Shown: positions 7,628-15,946 of the stretch, piece by piece
Position numbering within the stretch: the first letter of the stretch is position 1
Layout: each line of letters begins with the position of its first letter
The notes under the pieces: model-generated
Seen by the model: only the letters and a program-made list of their open reading frames with translations
The model's database searches: none
Told to the model about the DNA's origin: nothing
Made by a program: the position numbers and the translations under genes
Origin: an uncultured Lachnospiraceae bacterium
GTDB lineage: Bacteria; Bacillota; Clostridia; Lachnospirales; Lachnospiraceae
NCBI GenBank assembly: GCA_910579085.1
Contig: CAJTRU010000032.1
Span: 21,343 to 43,487, forward strand
Direction of reading: 5' to 3'
Length of the DNA stretch: 22,145 nt

Positions 7628-8605
7628 TTATTTAGTTGTAAGTTTATGTGTAATATGGAATAAATATGGGTCAAGGTCTTTTGTCATTGACAGTGCTTCC
7701 TGTATGTCAAAGTCTACAAATTCGCCGCCCCTGTATCCTACAATGCGGTTTGTCTTGCCCTCACAAAGGAGCTCAACTGCCTTTGTACCAAGTGCAGATG
7801 CATATACCCTGTCTTTACATGTAGGGTTTCCTCCACGCTGTATATGTCCAAGCACTGTTGCTCTTGTTTCTATTCCTGTTGCAAGCTCTATAAGCTTTGC
7901 CATCTCTGTAGAACTTCCGACACCCTCTGCATTTACTATAATATGGTTCTTCTTGCCAAGCCTGCGCCTGTCTAAAATCTTGCCTATTATCCTCTGTATG
8001 TCACCGTGGTACTTTTCTGTTGTAAGTATATACTCAGCACCACTTGCGATACCAGTCCAGAGTGCAATATGCCCTGCTGTACGTCCCATTACTTCTACAA
8101 TGGAACAGCGCTCATGTGATTCTGAAGTATCCCTTAACTTGTCAATAGCTTCCATAGCTGTATTAATAGCTGTGTCAAAGCCAATTGTGTACTCTGTACA
8201 TGCTATATCAAGGTCAATAGTCCCTGGCACGCCTACTGTATTAATGCCATGCTCTGCAAGCCTGCTTGCACCATTAAAAGAACCATCACCACCAATTACT
8301 ACCACCCCGTCAATTCCATGTTTGCGGCAGATATCCGCACCTTTTTCCTGGTATTCTTTTTTCTTGAATTCAAGGCAGCGTGCAGTATAAAGAATAGTAC
8401 CGCCAGTCTGGATTATATCAGAAACTGAAAGATTGTTCATATCAACTATATCTTCTTCCAATAAGCCTGCAAACCCATGACGTATACCCTTTATATTTAA
8501 GCCGCATGAAATACCTGTACGGACAACAGCACGTATGGCTGCATTCATTCCAGGGGCATCTCCCCCGCTTGTTAATACACCAATCGTTTTCACTGCATAA
8601 CTCAT
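7628..8605 (-). CDS. pfkA: ATP-dependent 6-phosphofructokinase
   Basis: This 325-residue enzyme phosphorylates fructose 6-phosphate to fructose 1,6-bisphosphate in glycolysis. It has the N-terminal TSGGDAPGMNAAIRAVVR (12-29), GGDGSFNGA (105-113), PGTIDLD (127-133), VMGRTAGH (172-179), NAEG (225-228) and GHIQRGG (253-259). Gly in GGDGS and Gly before TID mark ATP rather than pyrophosphate use. The family motif is TIDND. Here Asn is replaced by Leu (L132, codon CTT), while both Asp residues (D131, D133) remain. Start: GAGGAGGG precedes the ATG by 4-5 bases. It follows dnaE by 67 bp and is probably cotranscribed with it, as in many Clostridia. Length is normal for the bacterial enzyme. Confidence 0.95.
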   Translation of the reverse strand: MSYAVKTIGVLTSGGDAPGMNAAIRAVVRTGISCGLNIKGIRHGFAGLLEEDIVDMNNLSVSDIIQTGGTILYTARCLEFKKKEYQEKGADICRKHGIDGVVVIGGDGSFNGASRLAEHGINTVGVPGTIDLDIACTEYTIGFDTAINTAMEAIDKLRDTSESHERCSIVEVMGRTAGHIALWTGIASGAEYILTTEKYHGDIQRIIGKILDRRRLGKKNHIIVNAEGVGSSTEMAKLIELATGIETRATVLGHIQRGGNPTCKDRVYASALGTKAVELLCEGKTNRIVGYRGGEFVDFDIQEALSMTKDLDPYLFHITHKLTTK

Positions 8606-8672
8606 AATACCCTCCTCATCTTACAAAAGTAAAGTAAATATTTCCACATATAAAATTGTACGATAAAATGGA

Positions 8673-11600
8673 TTATTTTTCAATACTCTTTTCCTTTATT
8701 GCAACTGCGTTTTCGCCAAATCCCTCAAGAACATTGTCTTTTACTACTCTTCTTGCATCAGTACACCTGCTTTTAGGAAGCTTTTTTATAAGTTTTTCTT
8801 TTGTAAGGTAAATACATATAGTATCATTGCCATCATAAGGCATTGTTTTCTTATACAGAAGGCTTTCTTTTAGCTGGAATTCTTCCATGTCCGCAAACCT
8901 TATCCAGAGTTCACATGGTACTTTGCCAAATGGTATTATATCCTGGCATATAACTTTGCCTGCCCTGTCCTCTTCTACATTTGCCCTTCCTTTTATAAAT
9001 ACTTTGGAATCCAGTTCAAGCAGTTCTTTCTTTTTCTCATAAGAGTTGGGAAATACCACAACTTCAACAGAACCATATAAATCTTCAATTGTAATAAATG
9101 CCATAGTAGTGTTTTTCCTTGTTATTTTAACACTTTTGGCTGTAATCATGCCTCCTATTATTACATTTTCCCCATCATACACCTTCGTCATACCTGTATC
9201 TGTGCCTTCTTCATCAGCTATAAAATCCATTGAATTCCTTGTACAGTTTTTTTCCATAAGAGCTGTATAATCTTCAAGCGGATGGCCGCTTATATATATG
9301 CTTAATGTTTCTTTTTCAAATGCTAGAAGTTCTTCCTTGTCATACTCTGGCACATCAGGGAATTTTACTTCATCGGCATGTTCAAACCCTGTATCTGGCA
9401 TATCAAAAAGTGAAAGCTGCCCTGTTACAACATCCCTTCTTTTATGGTTAACGCTGTCAATAACCGTACCATATACCATCATTTTTTGCTTTCTGTTGCC
9501 TGGGAGGCAGTCAAATGCACCAGATTTTATAAAATTTTCTATAGTATGGCGGTTTGCTTCTTTAGAAGTCATCCTCGTAATAAAATCCTGCATTGAAGTA
9601 AAGTCCCCGCCACGTTCCCTCTCTGCCTTTATTTCAGCGATTACGGGCGTTCCAATTCCTTTTATTGCAGACATGCCATACATTATTTTGCCATCTGAAA
9701 CACGGAATTCATCATAACCTTTGTTAATATCTGGCGGAATTATCTCTATGCCCATCTGGCGGCATGTCATAATATATGAAAGCACTTTACCCGGGTTGGC
9801 TTTAACAGATGTAAGCAGTGCTGCCATAAATTCTACAGGATGGTAATATTTAAGGTATGCTGTCTGGTATGCAACTACTGCATATGCTGCCGCATGGGAT
9901 TTATTAAAGGCATATTTTGCAAAATCAATCATTTCATCATAAATTTTATTGGCAATGTTTTCAGGTATGCCATTGGCAATACACCCTTTAACCCCTTCTT
10001 CCTCATTACCATATACAAAGTTCCTGCGCTCAGCCTCCATAACTTTGGTCTTTTTCTTGGACATTGCCCTGCGTACAAGGTCACTGCGCCCAAAGCTGTA
10101 TCCTGCAAGGTTTCTTACTATCTGCATAACCTGTTCCTGGTATACTATACATCCATATGTAGGTGCAAGTATAGGTTCAAGCTGCGGGCAGTCATATGTT
10201 ATGCTTTCTTTTCTCTCTTTTCCTTCAATATATTTAGGTATAAAATCCATAGGCCCTGGACGGTAGAGTGATATTCCTGCAATAATATCTTCCATACTAG
10301 ATGGTTTAAGTTCCTTTATAAACTGCTTCATTCCAGCACTTTCAAGCTGGAATACACCCTCTGTCCTGCCTGTGCTTAACATGTCAAATACGTTCTTGTC
10401 CTCATAATCTATTTCCATTTTATAGACACCGCCAAGGCCTGCCATAGTAGCAGCATCGTTAATAACTGTCAGGGTACGCAGCCCAAGGAAGTCCATTTTA
10501 AGCAGACCTAATTCTTCAAGTGTAACCATTGTATACTGTGTTGTTATAGTGCCATCTGATGCCTTTGACAGTGGCACAAACTCGTCAACAGCCTCAGGGC
10601 TTATAAGGACACCTGCTGCATGCATTGAGGTATGGCGTGGCAGCCCTTCAAGCCTCCTTGCCATATCAACCAGCTTCTTTGCCTGCGCATCTTCATTATA
10701 AACCTGGCGGAAGCCAGGGTTTGAATTTAATGCTTTATCTATTGTAATGCCAAGTTCCATAGGAATTGATTTGGCGATAACATCCACATAATTATATGGA
10801 AGGTCAAGAACCCTTCCAACATCACGTATAACATTCCTTGCAGCAAGTGTTCCAAATGTAACTATCTGTACAACATGGTCTTTGCCATATTTGTCCATAA
10901 CATACTCTATTACTTCAGGCCTGCGCTCATAGCAGAAATCTATGTCAATATCAGGCATTGTAACACGCTCAGGGTTCAGGAAGCGCTCAAAAAGAAGGTC
11001 ATACTTAACCGGGTCTATATTAGTTATCCCAAGTGAATAAGAAACTATGCTTCCAGCGGCTGAACCCCTTCCAGGCCCTACACTTATGCCATTGTCCCTT
11101 GCATATTTTATAAAATCCCAGACTATAAGGAAATAATCTGTAAAACCCATTGTATTTATTGTATCAAGTTCATATGCAAGCCGTTCCTCCAGTTCTTCTG
11201 GCGGGTTTTTATACCTTTCATAAAATCCTTCTTTACAAAGCTTCTCTAAATACCCTTCTGCTGTAAAACCATCTGGCACATCAAACCTTGGCAGTTTATA
11301 ATTGCCAAACTCTATTTCCACATGGCATCTTTCTGCTACAAGCCCTGTATTCATTACGGCTTCTGTGGCATATGGAAACAATTCAAGCATCTGTTCTTCT
11401 GATTTTAAATAATACTGGCCGCCTTCATAGCGCATACGGTCTGTATCCTGTACTTTTTTCTGTGTCTGTATACATAATAGTATGTCATGCGCTTCCGCAT
11501 CCTCTGCCATAATATAATGTACATCATTAGTAGCAACAAGCTTTATTCCTGTTTCCTGGCTAATCCTTAAAAGTGCCTGGTTTACTGTTCCCTGTTGTGG

Positions 11601-12140
11601 TATTCCGTGGTCCTGGAGTTCTAAGAAGAAGTTGTCCTTTCCAAATATCTTTTCCAGTTTTAATGCTTCTTCCTTAGCTTTTTCATAAGAACCATGCAGT
11701 ACAGAAGAAGCAACTGCACCAGCAAGACATGCACTAAGTGCTATAATGCCTTCATGGTATTTTTCAAGTACCTCATAGTCAACCCTCGGCTTATAGTAAA
11801 AACCTTCTGTAAACCCTCTTGAAACTATTTTCATAAGGTTAGCATAACCTGTATTATTCTCTGCAAGCAGCACAAGGTGGTTATAACGCCCTTCACCTTT
11901 TAATAACTCCCTGTCAAACCTTGAACCTGGGGCAACATAAACCTCACACCCTATTACCGGGTTTATCCCCGCATCTTTAGCCGCCCTGTAAAAATCAATT
12001 ACCCCATACATGTTTCCGTGGTCAGTAATTGCAAGATGTTCCATGCCAAGCTCTTTTGCCCTTGTTGCAATCTCTTTGATTTTACAAGAACCATCAAGCA
12101 GTGAATACTCTGTATGTACATGCAGGTGCGCAAATCCCAT
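8673..12140 (-). CDS. dnaE: DNA polymerase III subunit alpha (DnaE)
   Basis: This 1155-residue replicative polymerase is of the DnaE type. Domain order is as expected: a PHP domain (HLHVHTEYSLLDG at 5-17, ITDHGN at 38-43), a C-family polymerase palm with SVGPGRGSAAGS (353-364) and catalytic PDIDIDF (396-402), the third acidic residue in LKMDFLGLRTL (about 548-558), the RPGPMDFIP fingers region, and a helix-hairpin-helix region. A C-terminal OB fold follows (VIIGGMITAKSVKITRKNT). No proofreading exonuclease insert is present, so it is not PolC. The start is fixed by AAGGAGG nine bases before the ATG. It follows the HPr-like gene by 151 bp, a gap containing a hairpin, and precedes pfkA. Internal alternative frames are shadows. 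Confidence 0.96.
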   Translation of the reverse strand: MGFAHLHVHTEYSLLDGSCKIKEIATRAKELGMEHLAITDHGNMYGVIDFYRAAKDAGINPVIGCEVYVAPGSRFDRELLKGEGRYNHLVLLAENNTGYANLMKIVSRGFTEGFYYKPRVDYEVLEKYHEGIIALSACLAGAVASSVLHGSYEKAKEEALKLEKIFGKDNFFLELQDHGIPQQGTVNQALLRISQETGIKLVATNDVHYIMAEDAEAHDILLCIQTQKKVQDTDRMRYEGGQYYLKSEEQMLELFPYATEAVMNTGLVAERCHVEIEFGNYKLPRFDVPDGFTAEGYLEKLCKEGFYERYKNPPEELEERLAYELDTINTMGFTDYFLIVWDFIKYARDNGISVGPGRGSAAGSIVSYSLGITNIDPVKYDLLFERFLNPERVTMPDIDIDFCYERRPEVIEYVMDKYGKDHVVQIVTFGTLAARNVIRDVGRVLDLPYNYVDVIAKSIPMELGITIDKALNSNPGFRQVYNEDAQAKKLVDMARRLEGLPRHTSMHAAGVLISPEAVDEFVPLSKASDGTITTQYTMVTLEELGLLKMDFLGLRTLTVINDAATMAGLGGVYKMEIDYEDKNVFDMLSTGRTEGVFQLESAGMKQFIKELKPSSMEDIIAGISLYRPGPMDFIPKYIEGKERKESITYDCPQLEPILAPTYGCIVYQEQVMQIVRNLAGYSFGRSDLVRRAMSKKKTKVMEAERRNFVYGNEEEGVKGCIANGIPENIANKIYDEMIDFAKYAFNKSHAAAYAVVAYQTAYLKYYHPVEFMAALLTSVKANPGKVLSYIMTCRQMGIEIIPPDINKGYDEFRVSDGKIMYGMSAIKGIGTPVIAEIKAERERGGDFTSMQDFITRMTSKEANRHTIENFIKSGAFDCLPGNRKQKMMVYGTVIDSVNHKRRDVVTGQLSLFDMPDTGFEHADEVKFPDVPEYDKEELLAFEKETLSIYISGHPLEDYTALMEKNCTRNSMDFIADEEGTDTGMTKVYDGENVIIGGMITAKSVKITRKNTTMAFITIEDLYGSVEVVVFPNSYEKKKELLELDSKVFIKGRANVEEDRAGKVICQDIIPFGKVPCELWIRFADMEEFQLKESLLYKKTMPYDGNDTICIYLTKEKLIKKLPKSRCTDARRVVKDNVLEGFGENAVAIKEKSIEK

Positions 12141-12160
12141 AAAACAAACCTCCTTCCCTT

Positions 12161-12225
12161 AGCTGGTAATGCCAAAACAGGGCCGTGCATCATATAAATG
12201 CAGCAGCCCCGTTATAAAACCAGCT
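12161..12225 (-). other. Intercistronic hairpin in the dnaE leader
   Basis: AGCTGGT (12161-12167) pairs with ACCAGCT (12219-12225). Inside, AACAGGGC pairs with GCCCCGTT with one mismatch, and a TGCA / TGCA pair closes the tip. On the minus strand it lies after the HPr-like gene and ends just before the dnaE ribosome site. It may be a partial terminator, a processing site or a translational control element. No T-run follows, so read-through into dnaE is expected. Confidence 0.45.
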
Positions 12226-12291
12226 ATATATATCTTTTATGTAACAGATATTACCAGACAGAAACTGCAAAATACCCCTTCTTAATATAAT

Positions 12292-12552
12292 TCAGGCATT
12301 TGCAGCACTAAGATACTTAACAATATCTGTCATTGCATTTTCTTCATCATCGCCATTTGCAGATACTACTACCTCTTCACCTGCAGAAAGTCCCAATGTC
12401 ATCATTCCCATAATGCTTTTAGCATTCACCTTTCTATTTTCACATTCAACATAAATACTGCTGTTATACTGGCTTGCTACCTGTACAAGTACAGCTACTG
12501 GCCTGGCTTCAAGACCATTCTGAATCTGAATTTTTATTTTCTTTGTAACCAT
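12292..12552 (-). CDS. HPr-like protein lacking catalytic His (Crh-like)
   Basis: This 86-residue protein has the HPr fold. In true HPr, His15 carries phosphate from PTS Enzyme I and Ser46 is phosphorylated by HPr kinase. Here the motif reads NGLEARP, so residue 15 is Glu (codon GAA), while VNAKSIMG keeps Ser46. Loss of His15 with Ser46 kept is the signature of Bacillus Crh (Gln15), a corepressor with CcpA that also acts on other targets. Position downstream of rapZ and whiA also matches the crh locus of Bacillus. The start has AAAGGAGG nine bases upstream. It should not transport sugar phosphate, and a canonical ptsH should exist elsewhere. Glu could imitate a charged residue 15, but that is inference. 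Confidence 0.88.
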   Translation of the reverse strand: MVTKKIKIQIQNGLEARPVAVLVQVASQYNSSIYVECENRKVNAKSIMGMMTLGLSAGEEVVVSANGDDEENAMTDIVKYLSAANA

Positions 12553-12585
12553 TGCGTATTTTCCTCCTTTTAGCAGGGCAGCGGC

Positions 12586-13542
12586 TTATCTGCCAGCTTC
12601 CTCCCTCATTTGATTTGCAATATCACTTAATTTGCGCAGACGGTGGTTAACCCCCGATTTGCCAATAGGCACGCTAAGCATCCTGCCCAGTTCCTGTAAC
12701 GGGCTTTCTGGGTATTCAAGGCGCAGCCTTGCCATTTCCTTAAGACCCTCCGTCAGTTTACCAAACCCCATATTACATTGGATATATTTAATATCCTCTA
12801 TCTGCCTGGCAGCAGCAGTAACAGTTTTACCTATATTGGCTGTTTCACAATTCACCTGCCTGTTTACAGAATTGCGTACTTCCTTGACTATCCTTACATT
12901 TTCAAAATCCATTAATGCAATATGTGCTCCTGTTACATTAAGGAAATCTACTATCTGTGAACTCTCTTTTATATATACCACATAATACTTCTTTCTTTCA
13001 ATTATCTTGGCATCAATCATAAAAGAAGATATAATTCTACGTATCTGTTCCGCAAGTCTGCCCGAAAGAACCGCAATTTCAAGATGGTACGATTTCTCAG
13101 GGCTTGCAACAGAACCAGCCGCAATAAATGCACCTCTTAAAAATGCCCTCTTGCAACACGTATTCTGTACAACCAGGTTATGGACTTCCGATAAGCTGCC
13201 CCACGGCTCCCTCTGTCCATTTATTATCTTTACAGCCTGCAATATATTTAAAACATCGCGCTTCCTGGTTACATAGACAGAATAACTCCCTGCACCAGCC
13301 TGTAAATTATGGCGGCGCACCATAATTTCTATCTTAGCACGAAATGTTTTCCTTAATAAGATATAAGATTTTTGCGCTACTGTCAAGTTTTCAGTCTGTA
13401 TTTTAATATAAATATCCCCATTCCCATACCTTTTAACATGTCCTGCCAGAATAAATAAGGCAGTAAACTCTGCAATACAACAGTGCCTTGCCTGGCTTTC
13501 ATGCCTCTTTAGTTCTTCTTTTACTTCACTTGAAAATGACAT
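12586..13542 (-). CDS. whiA: DNA-binding protein WhiA
   Basis: This 318-residue protein has the WhiA architecture: N-terminal degenerate LAGLIDADG endonuclease-like domains (MSFSSEVKEEL at the start, RGAFIAAGSVASPEKSYHLE near the middle) and a C-terminal helix-turn-helix (RLEYPESPLQELGRML followed by GKSGVNHRLRKL). In Gram-positives WhiA affects cell division and, in Streptomyces, sporulation. It binds DNA but does not cut it. A GTG three codons upstream (13551) is also in frame, but GAGG eight bases before the ATG at 13542 supports the shorter form. The start lies about 20 bp after the rapZ stop, so the two are cotranscribed. The gene usually found between them in Bacillus (yvcK) is absent. 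Confidence 0.93.
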   Translation of the reverse strand: MSFSSEVKEELKRHESQARHCCIAEFTALFILAGHVKRYGNGDIYIKIQTENLTVAQKSYILLRKTFRAKIEIMVRRHNLQAGAGSYSVYVTRKRDVLNILQAVKIINGQREPWGSLSEVHNLVVQNTCCKRAFLRGAFIAAGSVASPEKSYHLEIAVLSGRLAEQIRRIISSFMIDAKIIERKKYYVVYIKESSQIVDFLNVTGAHIALMDFENVRIVKEVRNSVNRQVNCETANIGKTVTAAARQIEDIKYIQCNMGFGKLTEGLKEMARLRLEYPESPLQELGRMLSVPIGKSGVNHRLRKLSDIANQMREEAGR

Positions 13543-13562
13543 ACCGCCCACCTCATATGTTT

Positions 13563-14420
13563 TTACATCCTTCCAGCATCACGGTGTTCAACTTTAACGC
13601 CATATGGCAGTTTCTTCATATCTTTTGAAAGGGCATTGGCAATAGTAACTGACCTGTGCCTGCCGCCTGTACACCCTATACTTATAACAAGCTGGTTTTT
13701 GCCCTCTATAATATAATTAGGGATAAGAAACCTTAGCATTTCAAATAGTTTCTTTTCAAATATCCTTGCATTTTCAGAGTCCATAACATAATCATACACT
13801 TCCCTGTCATTGCCTGTAAGTTCTTTTAACTCAGGTATATAAAAAGGATTTGGCAGGAAACGTACATCAAATACAAGGTCTGAATCTGCTGGTATGCCAT
13901 ACTTGAACCCAAATGATAGTATGGTTATAAAAAAATTTTCGTATTCCTCATTATCAAGGAATATTTTGTCAACTTCTTTTTTTAAATCCCTTATCAGCAT
14001 ATGACTTGTATCTAAAATATAGTCCGCACTTTTTTTAATAAATGCAAGTTCCTGCCTTTCAGCTTCAATTGCCTTATCAACACGCCCCTGCAAAGCGAGT
14101 GGGTGGTTTCTGCGTGTTTCCTTATACCTTTTAACAAGTACACTGTCTTCAGCCTCTAAAAATATTATCTCATACCTGTAGCCATTTTCTTTCATTTCTT
14201 CCAGTATACCGCCAAATTCTGAAAGCCCTTGCAAATTTCTTATATCAATGCCTATTGCCGCCCTGTCTATTGAAGCGCTTTCTTCCAGTGCAATCTTTGT
14301 AAGCTTAGGTATAAGGCGCACCGGCAAGTTATCAACACAAAAATAGCCTATATCTTCAAGCATCTTCATAACAGAACTTCTGCCTGCACCAGACATCCCT
14401 GTAACTATAACAAATCTCAT
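13563..14420 (-). CDS. rapZ: RapZ/YvcJ-family nucleotide-binding protein
   Basis: This 285-residue protein has the RapZ pattern: an N-terminal P-loop (GMSGAGRSS, residues 8-16), GYFCVDNLP (about 25-33), and a C-terminal domain with ISIGCTGGRHRSVTIANAL. In E. coli RapZ guides small RNA turnover for amino-sugar synthesis. Bacillus YvcJ hydrolyses nucleotides and affects competence. The Walker A lysine is replaced by Arg14 (codon AGA), which may change nucleotide handling. The ribosome site GAGGTGG is eight bases before the ATG. It lies 97 bp after murB and just ahead of whiA. The pairing with murB fits a link to amino-sugar or cell-wall supply, though the RNA partners seen in enterobacteria cannot be assumed here. 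Confidence 0.93.
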   Translation of the reverse strand: MRFVIVTGMSGAGRSSVMKMLEDIGYFCVDNLPVRLIPKLTKIALEESASIDRAAIGIDIRNLQGLSEFGGILEEMKENGYRYEIIFLEAEDSVLVKRYKETRRNHPLALQGRVDKAIEAERQELAFIKKSADYILDTSHMLIRDLKKEVDKIFLDNEEYENFFITILSFGFKYGIPADSDLVFDVRFLPNPFYIPELKELTGNDREVYDYVMDSENARIFEKKLFEMLRFLIPNYIIEGKNQLVISIGCTGGRHRSVTIANALSKDMKKLPYGVKVEHRDAGRM

Positions 14421-14517
14421 AGAAATCCACCTCTATTTAACCTCGCCAAACAAGCCCTTTAAACCCACCTCCGTTAAGTGCTGTTTTCCGGGCCTGCTGG
14501 CTTGCCGCTGGCTCTGG

Positions 14518-15546
14518 TTATAATATTTTAACTTCAAGTTCCATCTCAACACAAGAATGTTTCATAACTTCTTCTTTTACATGGTTTATAACATCCATAG
14601 CCTGTTTAAACGTACCATTCCCAACATTTACAACAAACCCGCTGTGCTTGCCAGATACCATTACATCCCCACAGCGGTAGCCTTTAAGCCCTGCCTCCTG
14701 TATAAGCTGTCCTGCAAAATGCCCCTCTGGCCGTTTAAACGTACTTCCTGCACTGCCATGTTCTAATGGCTGCTTTTCACGCCGTTTCTGGTTTAACTCT
14801 TTCATCCGTCCAAGAACCTGTTCCCTGTTACCAGTTTCAAATGTAAACAACGCATCAAGCACCACCATATTTTCTTTTTGTATAATGCTAGTTCTGTATC
14901 CCATATCAAGCATGGTTTTATTTAACACCTTTGTGCTGCCATCATTTGTAATAACACGTACGCCCTCCAGCACATCACGCATTTCACCACCATATGCACC
15001 TGCATTCATGGCAACAGCGCCGCCAAGTGTACCTGGTATCCCGCTTGCAAACTCAAACCCTGCCAGGCCATTTTCACCTATAGCATTTGCAAGCCTTGAA
15101 AGCAGTATGCCGCCACCTGCATGTACAAAATTTTTAGTCTTTAAAGAAGACGCATCAGCTAAATAGCCATTATCCTCAAAAAACTGTACCACACCATTAT
15201 TTCCTGCATGGTATATATTAACTTCATCAAGCCTTTGTATAACACACGCCCCGTTATCTGTATTTTGATTAACAATATTGCTGTCTTTAACACCTCTTGT
15301 AGAAACGACAATCCCCCTGTATCCTTCATCATGCACAAGAAGATTGCTCCCATTGCCCATTATAAAATACTGGCAGTCCTCCTTTTGCAGATACCTCACA
15401 ATATTTATAAAGTCCTCAATATAGCAGGTTTCAATATAATAATCTGCTGGTCCGCCAATGCGGAATGTAGTATGCAGTGACATTGGTTCATCTTTTTTTA
15501 TCTCAGAATTTCTGGCTATCTCTTTTAATATATTTGCCTGGAACAT
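14518..15546 (-). CDS. murB: UDP-N-acetylenolpyruvoylglucosamine reductase (MurB)
   Basis: This FAD-dependent reductase makes UDP-N-acetylmuramate for peptidoglycan. Features are HTTFRIGGPADYYIE (25-39), the FAD site MGNGSNLLVHDEGYRG, LAGFEFASGIPGTLGGAVAMNAGAYGGEM with the GIPGT loop, RR-x-KQPLEHGSAGSTFKRP with the catalytic Ser, and the C-terminal acidic pair in VEMELEVKIL. At 342 residues it is about 40 longer than usual. The extra sequence is an Asn/Asp-rich insert, roughly residues 83-142, between VVSTRGV and VHAGGGILLSRLANAI, where most MurB proteins have only one or two strands. The frame is intact across it. GGAGGG sits 4-5 bases before the ATG. It is the first gene of the core cluster, after the tRNA. 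Confidence 0.95.
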   Translation of the reverse strand: MFQANILKEIARNSEIKKDEPMSLHTTFRIGGPADYYIETCYIEDFINIVRYLQKEDCQYFIMGNGSNLLVHDEGYRGIVVSTRGVKDSNIVNQNTDNGACVIQRLDEVNIYHAGNNGVVQFFEDNGYLADASSLKTKNFVHAGGGILLSRLANAIGENGLAGFEFASGIPGTLGGAVAMNAGAYGGEMRDVLEGVRVITNDGSTKVLNKTMLDMGYRTSIIQKENMVVLDALFTFETGNREQVLGRMKELNQKRREKQPLEHGSAGSTFKRPEGHFAGQLIQEAGLKGYRCGDVMVSGKHSGFVVNVGNGTFKQAMDVINHVKEEVMKHSCVEMELEVKIL

Positions 15547-15617
15547 AGAACCCTCCTGCTTGTTTTATTCCCATCCCCAAATAAACTAAAACAAAAGACT
15601 TATTTCCCATATTAGTT

Positions 15618-15652
15618 AAAAAACCTCTCCGCACTTTGTACGAAAAGGTTTT
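15618..15652 (-). terminator. Hairpin terminator after tRNA-Arg
   Basis: On the minus strand AAAACCT (15646-15652) pairs with AGGTTTT (15620-15626), and the right arm runs into six T. It lies six bases past the tRNA 3' end. The loop is about 19 nt, with a small inner CTTT/AAAG stem. It ends the tRNA transcript before murB. Confidence 0.7.
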
Positions 15653-15657
15653 GGAAA

Positions 15658-15731
<74 letters not shown>

Positions 15732-15774
15732 ATACTTATTTATGATACCAATTTATCAGCACCGAACGAATAGA

Positions 15775-15803
15775 AGTATACTATATATTAATCTAAAATG
15801 CAA
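15775..15803 (-). promoter_or_regulatory. Sigma-A promoter of tRNA-Arg
   Basis: On the minus strand TTGCAT (15798-15803) and TATACT (15775-15780) are separated by exactly 17 bp. Transcription would start near 15768, about 37 nt before the mature tRNA 5' end, leaving a leader for RNase P to remove. Confidence 0.75.
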
Positions 15804-15946
15804 GTGTTTTTTTGAAAAAATTTACTTTTTTCCAAACCTGCCAGACAACATGCATCTGATAAGTGGTATTCCCCAGCTTCCGCTTGAAACTGTGTAACTA
15901 TTCTGCTGTGATTGTGGTAATGGTTATTTAGACAGACTGGAAGTTA

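Noticed and set aside
7231..7635. 134-codon plus-strand frame rich in Phe/Cys/Ile
   Set aside because: It is the antisense shadow of the acidic-protein gene: Phe- and Ser-rich content is expected opposite Asp/Glu codons.
7704..8390. 228-codon plus-strand frame opposite pfkA
   Set aside because: The minus strand encodes a complete, motif-rich PFK. The plus frame has no start signal and no recognisable domain.
14425..14475. Eleven-codon GTG frame between murB and rapZ
   Set aside because: The GGAGG overlaps or touches the start codon, so spacing is impossible for initiation. It is more likely untranslated.
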